Part shown: positions 10,334 to 22,663 of the stretch, piece by piece
Layout: each line of letters opens with the position of its first letter
Numbering within the stretch: the first letter of the stretch is position 1
NCBI GenBank assembly: GCA_015183035.1
Contig: JACZZP010000001.1
Coordinates: 806,001-870,000, forward strand
Direction of reading: 5' to 3'
Length of the DNA: 64,000 nucleotides
From: Meloidogyne chitwoodi
Taxonomy: Eukaryota; Nematoda; Chromadorea; Rhabditida; Meloidogynidae
The notes under the pieces: generated by a model
Told to the model about the DNA's origin: nothing
Seen by the model: the letters and a program-made list of their open reading frames with translations, nothing else
The model's database searches: none
Made by a program: the position numbers and the translations under genes

Positions 10334-11003
10334 AATAATTTTTAAATAAAAATTTCTGTATTTTTTAAAAATTCTTCTAAAATTTGAGTTTCATAAAAAT
10401 ATTTTGAAATAATAATTTTTAAATAAAAATTTCTGTATTTTTTAAAAATTCTTCTAAAATTTGAGTTTCATAAAAATATTTTGAAATAATAATTTTTAAA
10501 TAAAAAGTTCTGTATTTTTTAAAAATTCTTCTAAAATTTGAGTTTCATAAAAATATTTTGAAATAATAATTTTTAAATAAAAATTTCTGTATTTTTTAAA
10601 AATTCTTCTAAAATTTGAGTTTCATAAAAATATTTTGAAATAATAATTTTTAAATAAAAATTTCTGTATTTTTTAAAAATTCTTCTAAAATTTGAGTTTC
10701 ATAAAAATATTTTGAAATAATAATTTTTAAATAAAAAGTTCTGTATTTTTTAAAAATTCTTCTAAAATTTGAGTTTCATAAAAATATTTTGAAATAATAA
10801 TTTTTAAATAAAAATTTCTGTATTTTTTAAAAATTCTTCTAAAATTTGAGTTTCATAAAAATATTTTGAAATAATAATTTTTAAATAAAAATTTCTGTAT
10901 TTTTTAAAAATTCTTCTAAAATTTGAGTTTCATAAAAATATTTTGAAATAATAATTTTTAAATAAAAATTTCTGTATTTTTTAAAAATTCTTCTAAAATT
11001 TGA
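10334..11003. repeat. 77-bp tandem repeat, about 8.7 copies
   Basis: Units start at 10334, 10411, 10488, 10565, 10642, 10719, 10796, 10873 and 10950 and are nearly identical. The third and sixth units share a T-to-G change (AAAAAGTTCTG for AAAAATTTCTG), so part of the array seems to have grown by duplicating three units at once. The array abuts the pogo-like end with no spacer. Confidence 0.95.
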
Positions 11004-11179
11004 AAATAGGTAATATTAAATACAAAACTTAGATTTATTAATTATTGGATATTTTTCTTTTAATTTTTTATAATATTATTATTATCAAAATTTTCTTTAA
11101 TTTCTTGGTCTTAAATGTTATGAGTACAAATGTCCGCAAGTTTTTGTCTGCAAGGAATATTTTTTATTAACTTTGTTGG

Positions 11180-11514
11180 AAGAATGAAATCAACAATTTT
11201 CCCTAAAATATCTCAAATGCATCAACTTCCTTTCACTTCTTCCCTCCATTGAAATTAGCATAGGTAGTTGTCAATCTTTGCCGATGTGTTCTAAAGTGCT
11301 TCCTATTCCTCCATTTTGCTGTTCGCCAAGTTCGCTCGATGTTCTGTATGTGAGAGCTAATAGTTGTGGAAACTATGCTCATGCACATAAATATTTTTAA
11401 AAAATAATCCTTTTGAGAAAATGATGAATTTTTTTTGCAGAAAAAAAACTTGCGGAACCCATAACATAAAATACCAATTACTTCTTCATCATTTTCTTCT
11501 TTTTTATCTTCCAA
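11180..11514 (-). pseudogene. Merlin/IS1016-like transposase C-terminal fragment
   Basis: The 93-codon minus frame ends with HIQNIERTWRTAKWRNRK followed by THRQRLTTTYANF. This matches the last part of ISXO2/IS1016-type DDE transposases, where His-x-x-x-Ile/Val-Glu carries the final catalytic Glu. After a stop at 11233, a shifted frame reads on for a few plausible codons. The N-terminal sequence is low-complexity and the rest of the catalytic domain is missing, so this is a fossil. Confidence 0.55.
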
Positions 11515-11670
11515 TAAATGGTCAATAATAAATATAAAATTATTTCTCAGTGAAGAGTACTAAGAAAATGTTTTATTATTAAATTTATATTTTACATTTA
11601 TATTTTTAACATTTATCAACCCAATTTTTTAAAAATATTTTAATTAAAGGCTTAATATTTTTTTAGAAAA

Positions 11671-12772
11671 ATGGTTGTTTTAACAATCAAGTTAATTTTT
11701 GAAATTATTCAAATTTATTTGAATAAATTATTTTTTGGTCAAAAAACCAAAAATAATTTATTACTACATTTATCTACATCTGAATGGATAGATGTTTTAC
11801 AATTTTGTGACTTTAATGAACTACTTTTTCTTCAACAAACCAATAATAATTTAAATTTATTAATTAATAAACATAAATGGCTTTTAGCCTTAAAACAATT
11901 ATTTAGTATTCAAATAGTAATTTTAAATTTATTTAAAATTTATTTTATTTAGCGTGAATATAATGAAAATGATGGTAATAATTTAGTTGACCAGTCTAAA
12001 GTTGTATATTATCCAGTAACTGGACAACTTTTAGATAAGGTAAATTTTTATAATTCAAGCTATGATTTTTAATAATCAAGCTTTTTTGTTTTATTTAAAA
12101 ATTTAATTTAATAAGATTTAATATAATAAGGATTAAATTGGTGGTGTCCGTTTGACACCTCTCAGATTTTTCATAATTGTATATTAATTTAATCGTTGAC
12201 TGTCCGACATTTGTGACATCGACCAGGTTTAAATTAAGAGGGAAAGATGGCGAATTAATGTAAAATACTAAATGTTAAAATTTTTAAAATTTTAAAATTC
12301 CTAAACACTTTATTTTCTTTTTAGTGGCAATCTGCATTAAATAGACGAATCCCATTATTTTTATTTTCCACTGAAAATAAATCAATTGAATACATTGTTT
12401 GTGTTATAAATAGAGGAAGTTTGGATTTTTAAATATTTTTAAATTTAATTTTAATTTATCAGGTGAACGAATTATTAGATTAAAAAATAATCCAACAAAT
12501 GTTGAAGATTTGCAGAATATTCGGTTTTGGTTAGAAGAATTATTTTGTTCTTCTTTTGAACTTGGCCAATTTAATAATGTCATATTCAATCCTGAGATTA
12601 TCGAATTAATTTTCGAAAATAATTCTCGCAAATTTCGCATAGAAAGATTTAATCAAATATCTTTTCACAATTCTCTCTACCGACATCAATTTGCATTTAT
12701 TAAAAACCATTTGGTTATTTCAGAGCGTATTTGGTTAAGTTTTCAAGATATGGACAATGTAGAGGAGCAGAA
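11671..12772 (+). pseudogene. F-box-like gene, 5' part, interrupted by the Maverick
   Basis: Exons: 11671-11916, 11953-12039, 12325-12418 (donor GTTTGG) and 12463 onward. The first exon has an F-box-like segment (LLLHLSTSEWIDVLQF, then DFNELLFLQQTN). Later exons carry the block typical of the other F-box genes here: WQSALNRRIPLF, then FWLEELF and VIFNPEIIELIFENN. Exon 4 is cut at 12772 by the Maverick; the rest resumes at 34183. If the element and one GCAGAA copy are removed, exon lengths sum to 1077 bp (358 codons plus stop) with phases matching the paralogues. The F-box family normally links substrates to SCF ubiquitin ligases. The 12040-12324 intron holds a possible small MITE. Confidence 0.8.
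12134..12235. repeat. Possible small inverted-repeat element in an F-box intron
   Basis: TTAAATTGGTGGTGTC near 12134 faces GACATCGACCAGGTTTAA near 12216 as an imperfect inverted repeat. A hairpin, GGTGTC-CGTTT-GACACC, lies inside. The intron (285 bp) is unusually long for this gene family. Boundaries are uncertain. Confidence 0.35.
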
Positions 12773-12806
12773 AGTAGTATATAGTCTACTTTTATGAACA
12801 TTTTTT
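12767..12806 (+). repeat. Maverick left end: target duplication and TIR
   Basis: GCAGAA (12767-12772) is the target duplication. The TIR occupies 12773-12806 and matches the right end base for base over 34 bp before the two sides diverge. Such short TIRs are at the low end for Mavericks. Confidence 0.95.
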
Positions 12807-12842
12807 AAATTTAGAATTTAAAAAATATTCATAAAAGTAGAC
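12785..12842. repeat. Palindrome inside the left Maverick end
   Basis: GTCTACTTTTATGAA (12785-12799) is repeated in inverse orientation as TTCATAAAAGTAGAC (12828-12842), with further A/T pairing between. A long hairpin could form at the left terminus only; the right end lacks the second arm. Confidence 0.85.
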
Positions 12843-15374
12843 AAAAAATAAATTTAATATTATAAAATAATTAAATATTTTTATTTTTAATAAATTAAAT
12901 AAATTTACTTCTACATAATAAGTGTCGGCAAAGAATGATTAATTAAATGAAGAATTTATTGTTGGAGAAGAAATAAACAAAAATTAAATTAAAAAATTAT
13001 TATCTTGTAAATAAATACTTATTTTTAATTTAAATAAAATATATATTTACAAAATAATTATCTTTAATTTAAAAATTAATTTTAATAAAATAAATCATAT
13101 TTAAAAAATTTGCAGCCAATTTTAATAAATTAAATTAATTTAATCATAAAAATTCCACTATATTCTAATTAAAGTTATAATGGGAAAAATAATAATTAAA
13201 TAACTTTTCATTTTTAAATAAATATGTTAATTAATAAAAAAATAATCAGGCAAATAAATCAACAAATATATTGTAATTATTTTTTAAATATTTTAGATTA
13301 TAGGGGCTAACTATTTAGTTCAAAATTAGGTAAAAAACACAAAAAAATTAAAAAATGAAAATTTAATATTAAATAATACAGAAAAAAATAAAATATTATT
13401 TTATATATATAGTCAATTTTTTTAGAAAAAAATGAAACTTTTATTAAATGATATATAAAAATGCGCAAATTTTTACAAATTACTCGAGAAAAGAAACCTG
13501 TACAAAATATGTAAAAGGAAAAATTAAAAAAAAATAAATAAAAAATGGTCAAAAATATAAAGATTTATATATATAAGTACATATATATCTGAAAATAGAC
13601 AAGAATATAAAATTTTATATTTTACAAAAAATTAAAAATAAAATTTATATATTTATATTATTCAAAAAAATTATAAAGAGAAAGCGGATATAAAGATGTA
13701 TATTTAAACGAGTAAATTTAAACAAAATTAACATTTTTAAAAAATATTTATAAATAAATTTTTATTAATTCCTAATTAATATAATAATAAAATAAAAATT
13801 AATTTCAATAAACAATTTTATAATATATATTTTTTAAATTTTTTCAAAGCAAATTTTAAAATAAATTTAAAAAATTTAATTTATCTAAATTTAAAATGAC
13901 AAGAATTTTCGGAAAAAGGTATAGCGATAAATGTTTAATAAATTCCAAATTTGATTTATATTAAAATCTTTGAGTTTTTTTAATCATTTTAAGAATACCA
14001 ATATATTTCATTGTTCATAAACCTGGTTCTCGAATTCTAATCATTATATTTTTAAATAAATAACAGATTCGATTCAGCTTTTCGAGCTCTTTCGAAAGGT
14101 ACCAAATTCAGTAATTAATTTGTGTTGATTTGACTGAATTTGAAAAAATATTTAAATAATAATGAAGGAATTAATAATAATATTGAATTAATTTTTGTAT
14201 TAGGAAAAAAACATTTTATAATAATGATTTTTGAATAAAATTGATAAAAATTGTTTGTAAAGTATTTTTTCGATTAATTACCCCACCTATATTAATTAAC
14301 CCCTCCAACGATAGGTTGAAACATTAATTACCAAGAGTAACTATTCGAAGAAATACGGTATTTTAAAATAAAAATAGATATATGTGGGATGGTTGAGTGG
14401 ATAACAACCGTGTCGATCCCATACAATTTTTTGCAATTTTCTGGGATGTGTTCGGTCTCTTATCGAAATTTTTATTTTAATTATACAAAATTAATTAAAT
14501 TATTAATTTAAAAATAAAAGTGATATACAAAATGAAAAGCTAGTATCTTTTATAAGCACATTTATAAATTATTAAATGCAATAAAAAATTAATAAATAAT
14601 GAAATAAAAAGCATGATTTAAAGATCATTAAAAAAATCCTGTGTAAAGAATTAAAAAATGGAAAACTTGATTTTTTCAAAGTGATTTTAAGGGTATTCTA
14701 AATAAAAGAGTAAGGTAATAAAAATAAAATTCAATTTTTTAATGTTGTTTATGTATAGCAATTAAATTTTGTCAATGAAAAAAACATGATTTTATTGTAT
14801 AAATATGTAAGTTTTATTATTATGGCAGTCTTACTTGATAAAAAAACAATTTTTTGTTATTGAGCATCAATAAAACATTTTTTCTGAAAATAAAATCTAG
14901 TTTTATGACATGTATGATGCATATAAAAGCCTAAAGTTTTCATCGAAAAATATCATTTCTCATATTTTCTTAAGTTTTATTCATTAAGCATTTAATTGTT
15001 ATATTTTAAACTCCTTAATATATAATTATTTTGTGGGTATACTTCATAATATATCCTCTTTTTTATTAAGCATTTAATTTTTACATTTTGAACCTCTTAT
15101 AAAAAATTAATTACTTCTCTAAATATCCTTTTTTTATCTATCCCTTTTTTTTATTAATTATTTAAACTTTTAAACCTCAATAATAAATTATTATTTCTGT
15201 AATAATAAAAAACAACTTTTAGGAATCTATTGCCATATAAAACCTTAAAGACTTTAAACTAAAAAATATCATTCATCTTAGGATTTACTAAATTTTTTAC
15301 TATACTGCCATCTTTTTTTTTTAATTTAACAAAAATAATTTTCTAGGATTATTCACATTTTTTAAAAAGAAAAA
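12843..15374. other. AT-rich left flank of the Maverick, no gene seen
   Basis: About 2.5 kb of very A+T-rich DNA. The only minus-strand frame of note (13307-13552) is low-complexity Phe/Tyr/Ile and not credible. It contains a TTCGAGCTCTTTCGAAAGG motif at 14079 shared with MITEs elsewhere in the window, and a pogo-like terminal sequence at 14275-14359. A sequence near 14388-14465 with a tRNA A-box-like GGTTGAGTGG does not fold convincingly. Confidence 0.6.
14275..14359. repeat. Second pogo-like terminus nested in the Maverick flank
   Basis: GATTAATTACCCCACC, ATATTAATTAACCCCTCC and ACATTAATTACC form a repeated motif ending in GAAGAAATACGGTA (14346-14359). These 14 bases are identical to the end of the pogo-like element at 10321-10333. 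The subterminal repeat sequence differs, so this is a related family. No opposite end was found. Confidence 0.45.
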
Positions 15375-15999
15375 ATGAAAGCAACTAAAAATGGCAAGTT
15401 AAATTAAATTATTAAAAAAATTAATATTTTTCATTAGTAGACTCCATTGATGAAACAAATAATTTTGAAGAGGATAAAGGTTGGTTAGATTTTAAATATT
15501 AAATTATTTTTTTAGGAAAAAAAACCGAGGATAAACATGAAAATATTGACGATATTGAGGGTAAGAATTCTTTAGAAAATATTTAAATATAGAAAATTAG
15601 AGTCCTTAACTAATGGCGAACTTCAAGCTATAAGAGAATTTATTATGGAGCAAAAGAATAAAAAAGATAATGCGAGACGAAGATCACTAACTAAATCTAA
15701 TTCAAGCTCTGGGTCCTGCAAAACACCTGTACCTAAGAAGACCAAACCATCAAATGCTAAAAATTTAAATAAAAAAAATTGCCTTGAATACTCTAATAAG
15801 GTACAATAAAATTATTTAAATAATAGAAAATAACAATTTCATTTTTAAGCAAGAAAAAGATGAGGATTATGAGCTTCACCAGGCGATTATGGAGTATGTT
15901 GAAGAGGATAACTCTGACGAGCCAGAGTCAGATGATATCATAGATCTTGGTGAAGATGAAGCGGACTATAAGAAGCTTAAACTTGAGAGTAGTTACTAA
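15375..15999 (+). CDS. Maverick small acidic protein, unknown, five exons
   Basis: Exon model: 15375-15393, 15438-15479, 15516-15560, 15601-15800, 15850-15999; total 456 bp, 151 residues. The first intron must use a GC donor (GCAAGT) to keep the frame open. The protein has an acidic N-terminus, a basic Ser/Lys-rich middle (about residues 55-100) and a strongly acidic C-terminus (EDNSDEPESDDIIDLGEDE). No domain recognised. Charge pattern and position next to the polymerase module would suit a DNA- or chromatin-associated accessory factor, but that is a guess. Confidence 0.6.
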
Positions 16000-16142
16000 T
16001 TTAATTAAATTTTTAAAAAAATTTGTAATAATTAAGTAATTATGACTACAAATTACTTTATTTTTCTTTTATCCTAGACTCATAATAAATTTTTTAAGAA
16101 GAGAGATCAAAATTGATTCCGGAAGGTTTGCTTAAACGTTCG

Positions 16143-16811
16143 ATGGTGCTTAAAGAAAAACGTTCTGGACTTTTCTTTTTTCAATGTGCCAAATGTAAAG
16201 ATAATCACAAAAGAAGAGAAAGTTTTATGTTTAAATCAGGACATTCAAGGATTTCCATTTTAACTTTGGAACTTTGTCCAGAGTGTTTAGATAAGAATAT
16301 ACAGCTAGGAACTTTTTATGCGGGTCATTTGGGTTAGTGGTTATTTTCTAAAATAAAAATAAATTTTATTATAGTTAATTCAAGAAAAGAATATGTTTCT
16401 GGAGCACAAGCTTCTAATTTTGAGAATTGTATGAATACAAATTTTAATTTTATTATTTAATTAAGTTGCGGGAGTTCTTCACTTTCGCCGTGGTGAGAGC
16501 AATAGTAGTGACAAAGTTTTCTATACTTAACCAAGTATTGCTGGATCTTGCATCAAGTAATTAATAAATATTTCCATTACAATGATTTAATTTTTTAGTG
16601 TTCGCACTGTTATCAATTACAAAAGTCAATGGCTAGCGATCTTTTCTTGCAAAAGATCGGTGACAAATACGAACTAAATTTTTTAGTAAGATAAAATTTA
16701 ATCAATTTATTATATATTTTTATTTAGGTGTGTAATGTATGTGCAACTGCTAACAAGGAATATCAACAAAAAACATTCAAAATGTTTTGCAATTTTGCAA
16801 ATAAATATTAA
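16143..16811 (+). CDS. Maverick Cys-rich putative zinc-binding protein
   Basis: A phase-consistent model uses exons 16143-16332, 16385-16428, 16466-16492, 16536-16556, 16599-16685 and 16728-16811 (453 bp, 150 residues). CxxC pairs occur at CAKC, CPEC, CSHC and CNVC, suggesting two zinc ribbons that bracket the middle of the protein. The two very short exons are the weakest part. Start chosen at the first ATG in the frame. It lies in the left, intron-rich module; no family recognised. Confidence 0.5.
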
Positions 16812-16997
16812 ATTAGATTCTAAATCTTTTTTAAAAAATTAAAAAAATGCATTTAGTTCGCATAATTTCAATTAATCTGTGTTGAAAAAATAATTTTAAT
16901 ATTTGTTTATTTCACATAATGTTAAAAATCAAATCATATTTTTAATTGTTAACAACTATTATTTTTTAACAGAATTTTTTAGATTTTTTTGAAAAAA

Positions 16998-17616
16998 ATG
17001 GAACAACACGTTTCTGAAAAAGAAGCAATGGAAATTCTTAAAGGATCGGTTAGCCGATTTTCACGTGAATTGTTTATGCACGATAATTTGGTTTACGACG
17101 ACAAACAACTAAAAAATAATTTGTATAGGGCTTTTATTCGCTACCACGAGAAAAAATATCCGTTAATTTCAACAGGCAGAATACATGAATATCTACTTAA
17201 AGAGAGGCATGCATTATCAAGAAATGTATGATTTATTAATTTCAAAATATCTTAAAAAATTTTTTCTTCAAAAATATTGTTAGTTAGGTTTTCTAAACTT
17301 TGAAAAATTCAGTCAATCGCTCAAATAGTCAAAGATGAATTGTACATGGATCTTCATAATCCTCTGAGTAAATTTTGGGACCAAATTGATTTAGAATTTG
17401 CAATTAACCTTTGTTATTTTGATAAGGACCTTCAACAACTGCTTATACCCAAGGAAAGTGAAGGTAAATAAATCAGATCTATAATTAAACTTCTATTTAG
17501 CAGCAATTATGAAGGATGTCTCAACTCAAACTGAAGCTCTAACCATAAAAGATGAATTGGAAGTAATTGAGGAAGAATCTAACCATGTTATGAATGAGGA
17601 AGAATCAAATGTCTAA
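16998..17616 (+). CDS. Maverick small protein, unknown, three exons
   Basis: Exons 16998-17225, 17313-17463 and 17501-17616 give 164 residues. The first 130 residues are predicted helical with a conserved-looking charged pattern (SVSRFSRELFMHDNLVYDD, then KYPLISTGRIHEYL); the tail is acidic (EVIEEESNHVMNEEESNV). No domain recognised. Located directly upstream of the polymerase gene on the same strand. Confidence 0.6.
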
Positions 17617-17739
17617 AAATTTTCTGAACAATTAAAAAATTGTTGAATAAAATTTTAAATAATAATTGTTTTTTATTTTATAATTTTATATAGCAAATAT
17701 TTTGTTCTTTAATCCTTAAATATTATTTCATTATTTTAG

Positions 17740-20700
17740 ATGAGTTATTCAAGAAAATTTGGTCAGCATTCAATAAAACACTTCTACAAACAACATACAA
17801 CAGAAAATATTAAAAGTCCAAGATTCAAGATTGGCGTATTCAGGTTAAAAATAAAGTTGACCAAACAATTTCTTTTTAGGTCTATTTTCACAGTACGAAA
17901 TGTCGAAGATGCTCCAGAAGGTAGTGATCAGCTATTGGAGGCATTGATTGATCATTTTATTGCCCGGGCGGACAGAATAGCAGGCTCTAAATCTGAAAAA
18001 TGTTCTATTATAATAAGAAGCGAGGTCCTTGAGAAACCGATCCAGATCCCTTACAGAGGCATGGCGCAAAATACTCCTCAAGTGGTAATGGAGCAATTTG
18101 ACTCTGTGGAGCAAAGTGGAAAAAGAATGGGGAGACCTTCTCTCTATAGCCAACCAATCCACGTAGAGGTATTTTTGGTTTTTCTTTTAAAAATTAAATC
18201 TTTTAAGATAGTAATGGGTCCTTCATATGATGAGGCATTTGAATTAATACAAAAAGGGAAAGGAGGAGGAGGTAGAAAAAAACGTCAAATTGTTCATGGT
18301 GTCGATTTAAACAATCTTATTCAGGTTACTTAATTTTTTTTAAATAGTATAGAAAATAAAGGTGAACAACGATGACTTGGAAGGATTTGCAAAAAATCAT
18401 TGCCTTTTGCTAGCTGTACAATTGTCAATTCTTTATATTAATTTGATCAAAACAACATCAGAATGTCATAAATTTAATAAGATTATACGCGGAAAGGGGG
18501 CTACTTATAAGAGGCACAGATCAATGTTAATCATAGATATGCTGGCACAAATGAGAAAATATGGAATAAGATATCCTTTAAAGTTGCCTCATTATACTGT
18601 AGAAGAACATGTTCCTTTGATACAAAAACTTCTCAATGAACGCTTTCCTGGACAATACAGGATTTCTGTCTTCGGGGAAGATTTGCAAAGGCGTCCAATT
18701 TGGAAATGTCCAGATCGAGCAAAGTATGATATAAGTCTATATTTGAAAGATGGTCATTACTATGGAATTAGAAAACTTAATTCATTTTTCGGCGGCCATA
18801 CTTATTATTGCCTTGATTGTGAAGTTACATACCATAAAAAAATAAATCATCGTCTAACATGTACAGCAAAGTGCCCTCGTTGTTGTGGAATGGGAGCGGA
18901 CTTTCCATGCAAAGAAATTAAAGGATTTTTTCTAAATTGTTCACAATGTTATAATTTGTTCAGAAATCCAGAGTGTTACGATCGGCATATAAAAAAAGGA
19001 ATTTGTCAAATTTTTAAGAGGTTTATTGTAAAATTTTGGCTTTAATTTTAAATTTTAGATGCGAAGAATGTGGTCAAATATACCGAAATAAAAAAAATGA
19101 AACTGCAGTAAATGATCATGTCTGTTTTATTCACTTTTGTTCACTTTGTAAATCATGGCATAAACGTGAAGAGCACTGCTACGTACAACCAATAGTTCCA
19201 AAGAAAATTAAAAAGAATTATCTTATGGTTAATTATTAAAAATTCCTTCCTTAAGAAATATTTTTAGGTTGTATTTGATTTCGAGTGTGAACTTGTTTCT
19301 CCTTCTAAAAATCCCTTTGAGTGGAATCAACTTGAAAAAAATGTAGATGATTTACCAGACGATGATAATTATCAATTTCATCACGTGAATTGTGTTTCGG
19401 TGATTTTATTATTTTTTAAAATAAATAATTATCATTAGGCAATGATCTTCTGCTCAATATGTATGAATAACGATCAATGGAAAAATGAAAATCAATTTGA
19501 TTGTACAATATGCGGTCCTGGACTATCAAGAATGCAAAGTTGGACAGGTGCTAAGTATGTAAACCCACTTCGAGATTTTCTCAGTTGGTTAATTATCGGG
19601 TTGGGAAGAGAGAGAACAGGGCGTACTTATGCAATTTCACATTATGGAGGGTTTGTCTAAAAATTATAACTTTTTTTATTTAATCTTAGGCGTTATGATA
19701 TGCATTTGCTTTTGGGTGAACTCATCAAACATTTTGGATTTGAACCAAATATCACAAGAACAGGAAACAAACTTTATGAAATTCTTTTGAAAAAAAAAAC
19801 TGGATTTTGTCCATATATTTCATTTCGAGATTCTTTTAATTGGATGATGCTTAAATTAGAACAATTACCAAAGGCTTTAGGTCTTGATATTGATGAAGGA
19901 GGAAAATCATTTTTTCCACATGGATGGAATTATAATAAAAACAGGAAAATATGTCTTGATGAACTTCCTGATAAAAAGTATTATTACCCAGAATCAATGA
20001 ATAAAGAGAGGAGGGAAGCGTTTGATTTATGGTACAAAATAAATAAGAAAACCTCATTTTGCCTCGAACAACAAATTGTAGAATACTGTGAACAAGATGT
20101 AAGGATTCTTGCACACGCGCTTGTGAAACTACAAAAGCTTTTCTTTGAATTAGCTACAGAACCTTCTAAAAAAGATGATGTACTGGTATCGTCGATGACT
20201 TTGGCAAGTGCTTGTCTTCGTCATTTTTGTATGTAAATAAATTATTTTTTATAATTTCTATTTAGGCATTAATTACTTGAAACCAAATCAAATTGGCATA
20301 ATTCCTGATAATGGCTATCACAGAGATACAAATCAGTCTGCAATTGCATTAAAATTCCTTCACTGGCTTGAGCAAAAGACATGTCGTTATATTCAACACA
20401 GAGATAAATCTGAAGGGGAACATAGAATTAGAGTTTCAAATGGTACTGTTTTAAGACTTGATGGCTATATGAAAGGAAGAGATGGAACTGGAAACTATGC
20501 TCTAGAGTTCCTAGGTTGCGCTTGGCATGGACATAAATGGTTTATAATAGTTAAATCTTGTAAAATAATATTTTAGCCTATATCGTCCTCATGAAACCTG
20601 TCTAAATGGCAAAACTTCTTTGTATAATAGAGACAAGTTGAAAGAACGTATTAAATTATTGATGGAAGTAGGATTATTTCCAATAATATTTTGGGAGTGT

Positions 20701-22548
20701 AATGTACTTAGAGCTTTGGAATCTGATCCAGAAATGGCTCTTTTTTTTGCCGAATTACCAGACATTGGACCCTTATACCCAAGAGATGCTTTTCATGGTT
20801 GAGAATTTAATTATTATTGTATTTTATAAATTTAGGCGGAAGAACCGGTCCATTAGCGTTAAAATGTAATGTTGAAGGCGATTTAGAAAAAGAATATGAA
20901 ATTTCGTGTTTTGATGTTGTCAGTTTATATCCTGCTGTTAATTTTTATGCTTTCTATCCGATTGGTTAATATTTATATTTAAATTAATTTAAATAATATT
21001 AGGTCATCCAAGTGTTTTGGATCTTAATCGTGATATAACATGGACAAAACCAGAAGACTTAAAACCTTATCGAGGGATTTTTAAATTATTTATAATTCCT
21101 CCGGATGATTTATATTTGCCTGTTATTCCGGAGCGTATATATGGAAAATTAGTAAGTTTAAACGAATTTTTAAAAAATATTTTATAGATATTTCATCTTT
21201 GTCATCAATGTGCAATAGAAATGGAGCCAGGTATTGCAAAATGCAAAGAAAATAAATATAGTAGAAAAAATGGTCATACTTGGTGTCAGCATAATGATCA
21301 ACAACGTGGATTCATTAGCACAATATGTTCAGTAGAACTCGAGCTTGCGCTGAGCAAAGGATACAGAGCTACAAAAGTATTTAGTATATATCATTGGGAT
21401 GAATGGTCTAACACCTTACTAAGACCTTATGTACAGGACATGATGCGTTTAAAAATAGAGGTTAATATTGTTATTTGTGTAAAAAATTTTTATCTAGGCA
21501 AGCGGTTGGCCAAGTAGTGTTCTTGCTCCTGAAAATCCAAAATTGGAACAAAAATTAAAAATGGAATTTATTGAACGAAACCAGAGAGAATATGGAATTC
21601 AACTTGAGTCTTTAAGAATTGAAAAGAATGATGGATTGCGCTATTTAGCTAAAACTTGCAATAATTCTATGTAAGAAAATGTTAAATATTTATTCATTAT
21701 TTTCAGGTGGGGAAGATGGGCATTACGGTGTAATTTAACTCAGGACTGTATTACAAGCTCTCCTGTTAAACTACATACCGTCCTCAATGATCCAAAATTG
21801 GAAATCGGAGCTGTTGAAATGTTGTCTCCAAATCTTTTTGCTGTACCTTTTCGCAACAGAAAAGAATTTGTTCGACCACACGAAAAATACAATATTGTAA
21901 TAGCACTTATTACTACTGCAACAGCTAGGGTGATGCTTTATGACTATATGGAACGAATTGTAAAAGACAAAAGATGTAAACTTCTCTACACTGACACAGA
22001 TAGCTGCTTTTACGTTCATAAACGTAATATGCTTCCACCTTTTTGTGTTGGAGACATGCTTGGAATGATGGCTCGAGAATATGAAGAGTGGTCTATAATT
22101 GCATTTTTCACTGGAGGATGCATACAGGTGTACCAATAAAAATTTTTATCAATTTTTTATTTATTAGTATGCGATGAAAATGAAACATAAGGAAAGTGGA
22201 GAAATTAAATATATTGTCAAGTGTCGAGGTTTTTGGAAAAAAGTTGACTCGCCTTTGGACTTTAACCAATTCAAGGTTACATATTTTTTAGCGAGTTGAA
22301 AACCTTTTTTTTAAGAAAATGGTGGAATCATATGGGGATGATCAAGAACCAGTTATACTAGAGAGAACACATTTTCGACCGAGCTGGCGTCATGGGGAAG
22401 TTACAAGTCGATCACAAAAAAGGTATTTTTTAAATAATGATATTTAAGACGTTATGCTCCAATTTATGATAAGGGACTGGTAGATGCAAATTTTGATTGT
22501 TACCCATATGGTTACAGAGGAGAACCGATATCTGATCCGACGAAATAA
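17740..22548 (+). CDS. polB: Maverick protein-primed DNA polymerase B
   Basis: Family-B polymerase of the organellar/viral type (DNA_pol_B_2), spread over about 18 exons with short GT...AG introns. Exonuclease motifs: VFDFECE (exo I, about 19270), a YDMHLLL block (exo II, about 19694) and YCEQDVRIL (exo III, about 20085). Polymerase motifs: DVVSLYPAV (motif A, about 20915), LAKTCNNSMWGRWA (motif B, across an intron near 21650-21725) and YTDTDS (motif C, about 21985). The catalytic residues of both activities are therefore present. The N-terminal half carries several Cys/His clusters. The enzyme replicates the element, with a terminal protein presumed to be the primer. Exon edges are read from splice signals and small errors are possible. 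Confidence 0.93.
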
Positions 22549-22663
22549 TTTTTATTTGAATAAATTTTTATTTGAATTCTTTTTTATTTTTTAATTTGTT
22601 TTTACATCATATATATATATTTTAAAATTATTTAATAATTTTTTACAATTTAGTTAAGGCAAT

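Noticed and set aside
12416..12462. Apparent loss of a splice donor (GA for GT) in the interrupted F-box gene
   Set aside because: A GTTTGG donor three bases later keeps the same phase, so the intron need not be broken.
13307..13552. 81-codon minus-strand frame in the Maverick flank
   Set aside because: Phe/Ile/Tyr-rich translation of A/T repeats with no motif.
14388..14465. tRNA-like sequence with an A-box-like GGTTGAGTGG and a weak B-box-like TGTTCGGTCTC
   Set aside because: No acceptor stem or T stem pairs, and the anticodon arm is not formed. At most a degraded tRNA-derived repeat.
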